Shown piece by piece: positions 6,699-13,403 of a DNA stretch of 13,403 nt. The position numbers were made by a program, and so were the translations under genes. Numbering within the stretch: the first letter of the stretch is position 1; each line of letters begins with the position of its first letter. Origin of the DNA: Acholeplasmatales bacterium (GTDB taxonomy: Bacteria; Bacillota_I; Bacilli_A; Acholeplasmatales; Anaeroplasmataceae); NCBI GenBank assembly GCA_024696565.1, contig JAILGR010000148.1, positions 1 to 13,403 of the forward strand, given 5' to 3'. The notes under the pieces are model-generated. The model ran no database searches and was not told the DNA's origin. It was given only the letters and a program-made list of their open reading frames with translations.

Positions 6699-7709
6699 AT
6701 GTTTGGAAAGAAGAAAAAGAAAGAAGAAGTTCTAGATTCTTTTGAGAATGACGATAAAGAAGATAAAGTCATTACTGAATTAGATGAAGACTTAGATAAA
6801 GATAAGATTCAAGCTTCAGAAAAAAGAAAAAAGAAAGAAGAACAACAAAGAATAGATGAAGCAAGAGATGAAATTTTAAATTCTAAACCTAAAACTAAGG
6901 TTGGAAAAACATTTAAAATGTATCAATTCATCTTTAAGATTTTAATCTTTGCCTTACTTATTACATTAGCTATAGTAATGCTTGTTATGCAAGCTGAGGT
7001 TGTTGGTATTATTTATATGTTTGCCGGAGCATTAATTACATTTAGTGCCCTAATTAGAATGATACCTCTAATCAAAACAACTAAGGCAAAACCAGCAAGA
7101 TTAATTGTGTTTATTCAATGTTTAATCCATTTAGTTATTGGTGGATATTTAATTGGTGCTGCCTTCTATCATTGGCATGAATTACAAGTTTATGCTGAAA
7201 AATTAGCAGATGGTACTATTGCTGGTGCACAAGAAGTTAAAGAAAAGCTAGCCCAAGCTGGTGACTGGGGTTGGGGTCAATTCAACCTTGAATTCTTTGT
7301 ATATTTCTTAGTTGCATTCTTCTATACAATGGCTGGTGGTTATTTCTGGGTTACTATCATTTATCAAGAAAAGACTACACATGGCTTATTTAGATTACAA
7401 ATGTTATCATTTACAGCTGCAGTTGTATTTGGTATTTTCGCTCATAGAATGCAAGTTAATCAAATAATTATTGCATTAGCTATTATTGCTATTTTATGTG
7501 CAGTATTAATTGGTGTAGATGCTGGTGGTTCTTATTATAGATATCGTAAGAGTTTAGATCCTGAAGCTTATGCTAGAAAAGAAAAGAAGGCTAAGAAGTC
7601 TAGAGGCAAGGATATGCCTGCTAGAAATGAGGATGTTGATTATTCTGATATCGATCCTAATACAATACCACAAGATGATCCTAGAGATTCAAATAATATT
7701 GTTAATTAA
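6699..7709 (+). CDS. Six-helix membrane protein with charged tails, function unknown
   Basis: I do not recognise this 336-residue protein. It starts with a Lys/Glu/Asp-rich tail (1 to about 70, opening with a run of lysines and including the likely helical EKRKKKEEQQRIDEARDEIL at 41-60). About six hydrophobic helices follow: 77-97, 101-124, 133-156, 197-222, 233-250 and 255-275. The loop at 157-196 is polar and contains GDWGWGQ. The C-terminal 55 residues are hydrophilic, first basic (EKKAKKSRGK) and then Asp/Asn/Pro-rich. There is no signal peptide; both tails are probably cytoplasmic, since six helices place the ends on the same side and basic residues flank the membrane on those sides. It has its own promoter and terminator, so neighbours give no functional hint. 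No enzyme or transporter motif is visible. Confidence 0.8.
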   Translation: MFGKKKKKEEVLDSFENDDKEDKVITELDEDLDKDKIQASEKRKKKEEQQRIDEARDEILNSKPKTKVGKTFKMYQFIFKILIFALLITLAIVMLVMQAEVVGIIYMFAGALITFSALIRMIPLIKTTKAKPARLIVFIQCLIHLVIGGYLIGAAFYHWHELQVYAEKLADGTIAGAQEVKEKLAQAGDWGWGQFNLEFFVYFLVAFFYTMAGGYFWVTIIYQEKTTHGLFRLQMLSFTAAVVFGIFAHRMQVNQIIIALAIIAILCAVLIGVDAGGSYYRYRKSLDPEAYARKEKKAKKSRGKDMPARNEDVDYSDIDPNTIPQDDPRDSNNIVN

Positions 7710-7713
7710 GATT

Positions 7714-7751
7714 AAGTGTCACATTAGAAAAAAATGTGACATTTTTCTTTT
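7714..7751 (+). terminator. Intrinsic terminator of the membrane-protein gene
   Basis: TGTCACATT (7717-7725) pairs perfectly with AATGTGACA (7733-7741) around a 7-nt A-rich loop, with weaker A-U/G-U extension outside. It is followed by TTTTTCTTTT. Confidence 0.85.
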
Positions 7752-7769
7752 AATACTTTTTGATTTTTC

Positions 7770-7797
7770 TTTACTTTGAGATTAAGTATGATATAAT
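7770..7797 (+). promoter_or_regulatory. Promoter upstream of tig
   Basis: A perfect TATAAT (7792-7797) with a four-of-six -35 TTTACT (7770-7775) at 16 bases. A second perfect TATAAT lies at 7806-7811 but lacks a recognisable -35. Transcripts would begin near 7804 or 7818, giving a leader of about 90-100 nt before tig. Confidence 0.6.
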
Positions 7798-7834
7798 ACT
7801 AAAGGTATAATATTTTTATAAAAAGGGAATGAAA

Positions 7835-7906
7835 GAGATACTGTTATTATTTGGTAATAGGAGGAACAGACTTATCCCTGTTATGTATCTCGGTCTGTAG
7901 AGTAAT
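7835..7906 (+). promoter_or_regulatory. Structured 5' leader of tig with two competing folds
   Basis: Fold A is a three-way junction: P1 GAGATAC (7835-7841) with GTATCTC (7885-7891), P2 TATTA (7845-7849) with TAATA (7855-7859), and P3 AACAG (7865-7869) with CTGTT (7878-7882). Fold B pairs ACAGAC (7866-7871) with GTCTGT (7893-7898); it shares its 5' strand with P3, and with P1 it would form a pseudoknot. A strong SD, AGGAGG (7859-7864), lies 42 nt from the tig ATG. Fold B would loop out 7866-7898 and leave about 9 nt between SD and ATG. No U-tailed terminator is present, so any control would act on translation. I do not recognise a known riboswitch class. The pairings are seen; the switching is inferred. 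Confidence 0.5.
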
Positions 7907-9190
7907 ATGGTAGTTGATAAATTAGAAAAAAGCCAACTTAAGTTCACTTTTGATGTTACTGTAGATGAATTTGAAAAGGCTCTTGATGAATCATTCAAGG
8001 AAGAAGTAAAGAAAGTAACAGTTAAAGGATTCCGTAAAGGTCATTGCCCTAGATCAGTATTTGAAAAGATGTATGGTGTTGAAGCCTTATTCGAGGGTGC
8101 TTTAAATGTTGTATTAAATAATAAGATTTCTGAGGTTGTTAAGGATGAAGAATTAACTAAGACATTCTTAGGTAAATTCACCCCAAACCTAGAATCTAAG
8201 ATTGAAAGAGGTAAGGAATTCAAGGTTTCATTAACTATTGATACATATCCTGAAGTTACATTACCTAAGTATAAGGGTATCGAAGTTAAGGCTAAGAATT
8301 TAAAGGTTACTGCTAAAGAAGTTGATGAAGCAATTAAGGCTTTAACAAAGAAGGATGCTACAAAAGAAGTTAAGGCTGAACAAGTAGTTGCTAAAGGCGA
8401 TTATGTAACATTCGACTTCGTTGGTTCTGTAGATGGTGTTGAATTCCCTGGTGGAAAGGCTGATAACTATGAACTTCAAATTGGTTCAGGACAATTCATT
8501 CCTGGGTTTGAAGACCAAATGGTTGGTATGAAGGCTGATGAGGTTAAGGACTTAAATGTAACTTTCCCAGAAGCATACCAAGAGCCAACATTAGCTGGTA
8601 AGGAAGCAGTATTTAAAGTAACTGTTCATAAGATTGAAGTTGAAAAGTTCCCTAAGTTAACTCAAGATTATGTTCAAAGCTTAAAGATTGAAGGAGTTAC
8701 AAACTCTGAAGAATTAAAAGCTAATAAGAGAGCTGAACTTGAAGCTAATAAGGAAACACAAGAAAAAGATCGTCAAGTAAATGACATCATTAATAAGCTT
8801 ATTGATTCTGCAAAGGTTGATATGCCTCAAACATTAATTGATGAAAGAGTTAACCAATTAAGAGGTCAATATGAACAACAAGCTAAGATGTATAATATTC
8901 CATTTGATACATTCTTACAATTAATGAACATCAACAAAGAAAAGTTTGAAAAGGATACTTTAGAACAAGGTACTCGTCAAGCATTATTTAGCGTTCTTGC
9001 TAATAAGATTATTGAAGATGAGAAGTTAGCTCCTACAAAAGAACAATTAGAAGCTAAGGCTGAAGAAGAAGCTAAGTTACATAATTCAACTAAGGAAAAG
9101 ATGTTAGCTCAATATGGTGCTAAGTATTTCAATGATATGGCTTACAAGGCATTAACTGATTTATTAGTTGCTAACGCAAAAGAAATTTAA
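7907..9190 (+). CDS. tig: Trigger factor, ribosome-bound chaperone
   Basis: Trigger factor binds near the ribosome exit tunnel and shields nascent chains; its middle domain is an FKBP-type prolyl isomerase. The 427-residue protein is full length. It has an N-terminal ribosome-binding domain (1 to about 115) with the signature GFRKGHCP at 41-48; the family usually has Lys where this protein has His46. The FKBP domain spans about 155-245, beginning with GDYVTFDFVGSVDG and including GSGQFIPGFEDQMVGM. A Lys/Glu-rich helical C-terminal domain follows. ATG 7907 is the only plausible start because TAG lies in frame at 7898-7900. The immediately preceding bases (TAGAGTAAT) hold only a weak SD, and the strong AGGAGG is 42 nt away, so initiation may depend on leader folding. 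It is monocistronic, with its own terminator. Confidence 0.95.
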   Translation: MVVDKLEKSQLKFTFDVTVDEFEKALDESFKEEVKKVTVKGFRKGHCPRSVFEKMYGVEALFEGALNVVLNNKISEVVKDEELTKTFLGKFTPNLESKIERGKEFKVSLTIDTYPEVTLPKYKGIEVKAKNLKVTAKEVDEAIKALTKKDATKEVKAEQVVAKGDYVTFDFVGSVDGVEFPGGKADNYELQIGSGQFIPGFEDQMVGMKADEVKDLNVTFPEAYQEPTLAGKEAVFKVTVHKIEVEKFPKLTQDYVQSLKIEGVTNSEELKANKRAELEANKETQEKDRQVNDIINKLIDSAKVDMPQTLIDERVNQLRGQYEQQAKMYNIPFDTFLQLMNINKEKFEKDTLEQGTRQALFSVLANKIIEDEKLAPTKEQLEAKAEEEAKLHNSTKEKMLAQYGAKYFNDMAYKALTDLLVANAKEI

Positions 9191-9195
9191 TTATT

Positions 9196-9220
9196 ACGGT
9201 AGTCTATTGACTACCGTTTT
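9196..9220 (+). terminator. Intrinsic terminator of tig
   Basis: ACGGTAGTC (9196-9204) pairs perfectly with GACTACCGT (9209-9217) around a TATT loop, five bases after the tig stop. The T tract is short (TTTT then AAATTTA), so read-through into the lon region is possible. Confidence 0.75.
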
Positions 9221-9260
9221 AAATTTATAATATGGGATTTTATGTTAATTTAATTTATTT

Positions 9261-9287
9261 TTGGCACACTACTTGCAAAAGTGCCAA
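9261..9287 (+). promoter_or_regulatory. CIRCE-like operator over the lon promoter
   Basis: TTGGCACAC (9261-9269), nine bases, then AAGTGCCAA (9279-9287). The CIRCE consensus bound by HrcA is TTAGCACTC-N9-GAGTGCTAA. This site has the same arm length and spacer and matches 14 of 18 positions; the A-to-G and T-to-C changes are symmetric, so the palindrome is preserved. A longer perfect repeat (TTTTGGCAC/GTGCCAAAA, 9259-9267 and 9281-9289) contains it. It covers the -35 of the lon promoter, where a repressor would block RNA polymerase. CIRCE sites upstream of lon are known in Mycoplasma. Confidence 0.65.
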
Positions 9288-9300
9288 AATAGTGTATAAT
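9273..9300 (+). promoter_or_regulatory. Sigma-A type promoter of lon
   Basis: TTGCAA (9273-9278), a 16-base spacer and TATAAT (9295-9300). The -10 context AGTGTATAAT is identical over ten bases to that of the asd promoter. The -35 lies inside the CIRCE-like repeat. The leader would be about 92 nt and ends with the strong SD AAAGGGAGG (9383-9391). Confidence 0.7.
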
Positions 9301-9398
9301 ATACTTACATAATTAGAATAGGAGTATTTTTGACTAGTTTTTTTGTTAAAAATAAGCTATATTATGATTATGTATTGTTGTGAAAGGGAGGTATTTTT

Positions 9399-11717
9399 AT
9401 GGAAGAAAATACAAAGATTGTACTACCTGCCATTGCGGTTAGAGGAATCGTACCACTACCAAACAACGAATTTAAGATTGAAGTAGGTAGACCTAATTCA
9501 ATTTTAGCCCTTGATGCGGCTGAGAAGATGTATGGTGGTAATATTGTTCTTTTAATCCAAAAGGATGTAAATGTTACAAATGTTAATGTAGAAGACATCG
9601 AACCTATCGGTGTTTTAGCTAAGGTTACTTTGAAATTAAAACTACCTAATAATAATTATCGTGTAAAGTTTAAAGTAACTAATCGTTTACAAATTACAGA
9701 ATATACATCAACTGATCCATATTTTGTATGTGCGTATGAAAAGATTTATTCTGTTATAGCTAATGATGAAGTAGAAGCTGCTTTAATTAAGAATATTGCT
9801 TCTGAAATTGCAGCTGGTGGCCAAAATTTATTCCAAGCACCAGATGAAATCGCAAGATTATTACAAAATGGTACTAATGCGGATGTTTTATCGGATGTTA
9901 TTGCTTATCAATTAAAGCTATCTAGTAATTTATCTAAATATCGTTATTTAGAGGAAGCATCAGTTTCTAAGAGATTAGAAATGATTTTAGAGGACATTGA
10001 AAGAGAAAAACAAATTGTTGAAATTGAAAACAAAATCAACAAGGATGTAAAGAAATCTATTGATGATTCTCAAAAAGAATATTATTTAAGAGAAAAAATG
10101 CGTGCCATCCAAAATGAACTTGGAGATAAGGCTAGACAAGAAGAAGACGTTGAAAAGCTAAGAAAAGCTATTGAAGAAGCTCATTTACCACAAGGTATTT
10201 ATGAAAAAGCTATCAATGAATTACAAAAATATGCATCAACATCTAATCAAATGGCCGAATCAGGTGTAATTCGTTCATATCTTGAGTGGATTATTAACTT
10301 ACCTTGGTATAAAGCATCTGAGGATAATCTAGATTTAGCTGATGTTGCAGCTAAATTAGATAAGAATCATTATGGTTTAGAGAAAGTTAAAGATCGTATC
10401 ATTGAATACTTAGCTGTTAAGATGATGACAGGTCATAATCCATCGACTATTCTTTGCTTCGCAGGCCCTCCAGGAGTAGGTAAAACTTCTCTTGCAAGAT
10501 CAATTAGTGAAGCTTTAGGTAGAAAGTTTGTAAAACAATCACTTGGTGGTGTTAGAGATGAATCTGAAATCCGTGGTCACAGAAGAACATATATTGGTGC
10601 CTTACCTGGTAGAATTTTAAAAGGTATGAAAGATGCTGGTACTGTTAACCCTGTATTCTTATTAGATGAAATTGATAAGATGACTGCTGATTATAGAGGA
10701 GATCCTGCAGCAGCTATGCTTGAGGTATTAGACCCAGAACAAAACAAATTCTTCTCAGATAATTATTTAGAAGAACCATATGATTTATCACAAGTAATGT
10801 TTATTACAACTGCTAATGATTTAGGAAGTATTCCTGAACCACTAAGAGATCGTATGGAAATCATTGAATTATCAAGCTATACTGAAATTGAAAAGTTTAA
10901 TATTGGATTTAAGCATTTACTTCCAAGAGAAATTGAAGCTCATGGTTTAAAACCTGAACAAATTAAAATTGAAGAAGATGCAATGTATGATATTATTCGT
11001 GGATACACAAGAGAAGCTGGTGTTCGTGAATTAGACCGTATGATTGCAACTATATGTCGTAAAACTGTTAAACGTATTTTAATGGATAAAGAACAAGGAG
11101 TAGTTGTAACAAAAGATAACATTTCTGATTTCTTAGGAAAGATTCGTTTCTTCAACAACCAAAATAGAGAAGAAAACCAAGTTGGAGTTGTAACCGGCCT
11201 AGCTTATACTTCATTTGGTGGTGATACTTTAGATATTGAAGTTACTACATATCCAGGTAAGGGAGGATTTATTCTAACTGGTAAGCTTGGAGATGTAATG
11301 AAAGAATCTGCAACTGCAGCATTCTCATATGTAAAAGCACACCAAAAGGAGTTAAAGATTGAAGAAGGATTCTTAGAAAAGAATGATGTTCATATTCACG
11401 TTCCAGAAGGTGCTGTACCAAAAGATGGTCCATCTGCAGGTGTAACACTTACTACAGCATTAGTGTCTGCCCTATCTAAACGTCCTGTTGATTGCCATAT
11501 CGGTATGACTGGTGAAATTACACTTCGTGGTTCTGTTTTAGCAATTGGTGGATTAAGAGAAAAATCTATTGCTGCATCAAGATCAGGATTAAAGAAAATC
11601 TTTATTCCAAAGGATAATGAAAGAGATATTGAAGACATTCCAGAGGAAGTACGTAATATTTTAGAGATTAAGCCTGTTAGCCATATCTCCGAAATATTAA
11701 ATGCTGTTTTCGAATAA
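9399..11717 (+). CDS. lon: ATP-dependent protease Lon (LonA type)
   Basis: Lon forms a cytoplasmic hexamer that unfolds and degrades damaged and regulatory proteins. The 772-residue protein is full length. It has an N-terminal substrate-binding domain (about 6-205) and a helical linker (about 205-300). The AAA+ domain carries Walker A GPPGVGKT (356-363), Walker B FLLDEID (420-426), sensor-1 Asn473 in TTAND, and Arg483/Arg485 in PLRDR. The C-terminal Ser-Lys protease domain has Ser679 in PKDGPSAGV and Lys722 in REKSIAA. No membrane segment is present, as expected for LonA. It has its own promoter, terminator and CIRCE-like operator, so heat-shock induction through HrcA is the likely control. 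It follows tig, a common neighbour in Firmicutes, but clpX is not between them. Confidence 0.97.
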   Translation: MEENTKIVLPAIAVRGIVPLPNNEFKIEVGRPNSILALDAAEKMYGGNIVLLIQKDVNVTNVNVEDIEPIGVLAKVTLKLKLPNNNYRVKFKVTNRLQITEYTSTDPYFVCAYEKIYSVIANDEVEAALIKNIASEIAAGGQNLFQAPDEIARLLQNGTNADVLSDVIAYQLKLSSNLSKYRYLEEASVSKRLEMILEDIEREKQIVEIENKINKDVKKSIDDSQKEYYLREKMRAIQNELGDKARQEEDVEKLRKAIEEAHLPQGIYEKAINELQKYASTSNQMAESGVIRSYLEWIINLPWYKASEDNLDLADVAAKLDKNHYGLEKVKDRIIEYLAVKMMTGHNPSTILCFAGPPGVGKTSLARSISEALGRKFVKQSLGGVRDESEIRGHRRTYIGALPGRILKGMKDAGTVNPVFLLDEIDKMTADYRGDPAAAMLEVLDPEQNKFFSDNYLEEPYDLSQVMFITTANDLGSIPEPLRDRMEIIELSSYTEIEKFNIGFKHLLPREIEAHGLKPEQIKIEEDAMYDIIRGYTREAGVRELDRMIATICRKTVKRILMDKEQGVVVTKDNISDFLGKIRFFNNQNREENQVGVVTGLAYTSFGGDTLDIEVTTYPGKGGFILTGKLGDVMKESATAAFSYVKAHQKELKIEEGFLEKNDVHIHVPEGAVPKDGPSAGVTLTTALVSALSKRPVDCHIGMTGEITLRGSVLAIGGLREKSIAASRSGLKKIFIPKDNERDIEDIPEEVRNILEIKPVSHISEILNAVFE

Positions 11718-11723
11718 TTTAAT

Positions 11724-11755
11724 AAAAAGGGTATTACTTTGTAATACCTTTTTTT
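11724..11755 (+). terminator. Intrinsic terminator of lon
   Basis: GGTATTAC (11730-11737) pairs perfectly with GTAATACC (11741-11748) around a 3-nt loop, extended by a G-U and several A-U pairs. It runs into seven Ts (11749-11755). Confidence 0.88.
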
Positions 11756-11778
11756 CGTTTTAAATTGGAAAAAATTTC

Positions 11779-11870
11779 TATCGTTTTCGGAGTTTAAAAA
11801 CAGTGTGTTTTTATTATCGTTTTTGATTGACTTTTATAAATTATTTTTATATAATAAACGCAATCGATAA
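11779..11870 (+). repeat. Short TATCG repeats around the lysR promoter
   Basis: TATCGTTTT occurs at 11779-11787 and again at 11815-11823, 36 bases apart. An inverted TTATCG copy (CGATAA) lies at 11865-11870, just after the -10. The copies flank the promoter and could be regulator-binding half-sites, but the motif is short and AT-rich and chance is possible. Confidence 0.3.
11827..11855 (+). promoter_or_regulatory. Strong sigma-A promoter of lysR-rluA
   Basis: TTGACT (11827-11832), exactly 17 bases, then TATAAT (11850-11855). Transcription would start near 11862, leaving a leader of about 34 nt that includes SD AAAGGAAGG (11882-11890). Confidence 0.82.
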
Positions 11871-11895
11871 AAAAAGTTTTGAAAGGAAGGATATT

Positions 11896-12771
11896 ATGAT
11901 TGACACAAAGTTGTTAACTTTTTTAACTTTGCTTGAAGAAAAAAGTTATACGAAAACAGCTAGTAAATTATATATAACCCAACCTGCAGTAACACATCAC
12001 ATTAAAACTTTAGAAAAAGATTATGATATAACATTATTTACAAATCCAAAAACCTTTGATTTGACCAAATCAGGTAAAATGTTATTAGATTATGCTAAAA
12101 GCTTAAAGCTTCAAGAAGAACTTTTATTAGCTAATTTGCAAAAGCAAGAATCATTTATTTGTAATGTTGGATTCACACCTACAGTTAAGGCAGTAATACC
12201 TCCTGCCAAGGATATTGTTGATACTTTAGGCATGGTACCTATGTTTAATGCTTATACCGAATCATATGATAGTATTATTGATGGTTTATTATCTGGTAGA
12301 TTAGATTTTGCTTTTGTTGATAATAGTTTTGATTCTGCTGATTTCGAATCATGTTTACTAACAAACTTGAAAGTTGTATTAGTTGGTAATCCAGAAGGAC
12401 AATATAAAACTAAGGATCGACTATCAAAAGAAGCACTACAAGTTGCTACTATGGTCTTACCTAGTGAAGACTCTGGATTATATAAATGTGTTTTAAGTAA
12501 TTTAAAAAGTAAAAATATTCGTCTAAAGAATAATTTTACTATTCAATCAAATGATATTGATTTAATGAAAAAGCTAGTTATCTTATCTGATGGCGTTGCT
12601 TTTATGTATTATGATAGCGTAAAAGAAGATATAGAGGCTGGTAGATTAAAAAAGTTTGAAATTCAAAATGTTCAAATTTCTCAAAATATTTATATCATCT
12701 ATAGTAAAGCTTCTAGACTAGATGATACTATGCAAAATTTCTTAGATGCATGTTTAAAGCTAGGTAGGTGA
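11896..12771 (+). CDS. LysR-family transcriptional regulator
   Basis: The 291-residue protein is the normal length for this family. Its N-terminal winged helix-turn-helix spans about 1-60 and includes the recognition region TKTASKLYITQPAVTHHIKT (19-38). A linker helix and an effector-binding domain of the periplasmic-binding-protein type follow (about 85-290). ATG 11896 is chosen because it follows AAAGGAAGG by five bases and gives the canonical LysR N-terminus; the frame extends upstream to a TTG at 11827, but that lies within the promoter. The effector and target genes cannot be inferred. No divergent gene lies next to it, and its only operon partner is the pseudouridine synthase 4 bases downstream. 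It ends in TGA, supporting the standard code. Confidence 0.9.
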   Translation: MIDTKLLTFLTLLEEKSYTKTASKLYITQPAVTHHIKTLEKDYDITLFTNPKTFDLTKSGKMLLDYAKSLKLQEELLLANLQKQESFICNVGFTPTVKAVIPPAKDIVDTLGMVPMFNAYTESYDSIIDGLLSGRLDFAFVDNSFDSADFESCLLTNLKVVLVGNPEGQYKTKDRLSKEALQVATMVLPSEDSGLYKCVLSNLKSKNIRLKNNFTIQSNDIDLMKKLVILSDGVAFMYYDSVKEDIEAGRLKKFEIQNVQISQNIYIIYSKASRLDDTMQNFLDACLKLGR

Positions 12772-12775
12772 TATA

Positions 12776-13403
12776 ATGCTTAATGTTCTTTATGAAGACA
12801 ATCATATCATTGTTTGTATAAAGGAAAAAGGTATATTATCCCAAGAAGATATTTCTGGTAAAGATGATATGCTAACTATTGTTAAAAAGTATATTAAAGA
12901 AAAATATCTTAAAGAAGGAAATGTTTATTTAGGATTAGTACACCGCTTGGATATCAACACAAGCGGTGTTATGGTTTTTGCTAGAACATCTAAGGCTGCT
13001 AGTAGACTTTCTAAAGCTATTAACGATAATGAATTTAAAAAAGAATATCATGCTTTAGTAGAAGGTAGATTTGAATCTAATACTACCCAAACTATAAAAT
13101 CATATTTAAGAAAAGATGAAAAAGAAAGAAAAGCTTATATTGACGATAATGGTAAATATGCTGAATTAAGTTTTCAACCCATTAAAGAATATAGTATTGA
13201 TAATAATATGGTAACATTAATCAATGTTAAGCTTAAAACTGGTAGATTTCATCAAATAAGATGCCAAATGGCAAGCATTGGGCATCCATTATATGGTGAT
13301 AAAAAGTATGGTTCTTTAAACCCTAATGATAAGTATTATCTTTGTGCATATTCTTTGTCATTTCCTCATCCTATTACTAAAGAGATAATGACATTTACTA
13401 TGG
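12776..13403 (+). CDS. RluA-family RNA pseudouridine synthase, 3' end missing
   Basis: These enzymes convert specific uridines in rRNA or tRNA to pseudouridine. The first 209 residues are visible and the frame is open at the window end. Motifs are the catalytic HRLDINTSG (56-64) with Asp59, the EYHALVEG strand (89-96), and the LKTGRFHQIRCQMASIGHP segment (about 152-170) followed by LYGDKKYG. The protein begins directly with the catalytic domain (NVLYEDNHIIVCIKEKG) and has no N-terminal S4 domain, unlike RluC or RluD. ATG 12776 follows the lysR stop by four bases; the SD AGGTAGGTGA lies over that stop, suggesting translational coupling. The exact RNA target cannot be told from the sequence. 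Confidence 0.92.
   Translation, partial: MLNVLYEDNHIIVCIKEKGILSQEDISGKDDMLTIVKKYIKEKYLKEGNVYLGLVHRLDINTSGVMVFARTSKAASRLSKAINDNEFKKEYHALVEGRFESNTTQTIKSYLRKDEKERKAYIDDNGKYAELSFQPIKEYSIDNNMVTLINVKLKTGRFHQIRCQMASIGHPLYGDKKYGSLNPNDKYYLCAYSLSFPHPITKEIMTFTM

Noticed and set aside
7570..7779. Overlapping plus-strand frame at the end of the membrane-protein gene
   Set aside because: It reads through the terminator hairpin, lacks an SD and gives an Ile/Leu-rich sequence typical of a shifted frame.
7883..7900. Five-codon upstream ORF (MYLGL, then TAG) in the tig leader
   Set aside because: Its ATG is 18 nt from AGGAGG, and if P3 folds the effective spacing is zero, so efficient initiation is unlikely. 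It also lies within both alternative RNA helices.
9262..9277. TGGCAC-N5-TTGCA, a full match to the sigma-54 -24/-12 consensus upstream of lon
   Set aside because: The same bases are better explained as one arm of a CIRCE-like palindrome plus a sigma-A -35 followed at 16 bases by TATAAT. No enhancer-binding regulator or upstream activator site is visible. An rpoN gene in the genome would reopen the question.
11827..11895. N-terminal extension of the LysR protein from TTG 11827
   Set aside because: The extension overlaps the -35/-10 promoter, has no SD and precedes the canonical LysR N-terminus at ATG 11896, which has a strong SD.
12769..12771. Mycoplasma-type code with TGA as tryptophan
   Set aside because: TGA ends the LysR gene at the expected length, and tryptophans throughout are TGG.

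Overview
The window is AT-rich, with tightly packed genes, strong Shine-Dalgarno (SD) sequences, sigma-A type promoters and short U-tailed terminators. This points to a low-GC Firmicute. All tryptophans I read are TGG, and the lysR gene ends in TGA, so the standard bacterial code applies and this is not a TGA=Trp mollicute. The mix of trigger factor, Lon, a CIRCE-like site and a lysine operon fits an uncultured gut-type Bacilli/Erysipelotrichia relative, but I cannot place it more precisely from sequence alone.

Positions 1-2841 are the end of a lysine/diaminopimelate (DAP) operon on the plus strand: lysA (3' part), dapF, dapA and dapB, abutting or overlapping each other. A hairpin and a strong terminator follow. 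A new promoter (2952-2980) then starts asd-lysC (3013-5367), the two enzymes that make aspartate semialdehyde. DapA, DapB, Asd and LysC keep all their signature residues. The two enzymes that act on DAP itself do not. The DapF homologue has serine in place of both catalytic cysteines. The visible part of LysA has lost the EPGR motif that holds PLP in this fold. This paired divergence inside an otherwise intact operon is the most striking protein-level signal.

A bidirectional terminator (5368-5398) separates lysC from a convergent, minus-strand ATP-grasp ligase of unknown substrate (5388-6575). Divergent from that is a gene for a six-helix membrane protein with long charged tails (6699-7709), which I do not recognise.

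Positions 7710-11755 form a proteostasis block. Trigger factor (tig, 7907-9190) is preceded by a structured leader in which the only good SD lies 42 nt upstream of the start codon. Two competing pairings are possible, and one would fold the SD to about 9 nt from the start. Lon protease (9399-11717) has a CIRCE-like inverted repeat with exactly the CIRCE geometry over its promoter, suggesting HrcA heat-shock control.

The window ends with a LysR-type regulator (11896-12771) from its own strong promoter, followed 4 nt later by an RluA-family pseudouridine synthase that runs off the end. No mobile elements, CRISPR arrays, tRNAs or rRNAs were seen, and no gene-free stretch exceeds about 210 bases.
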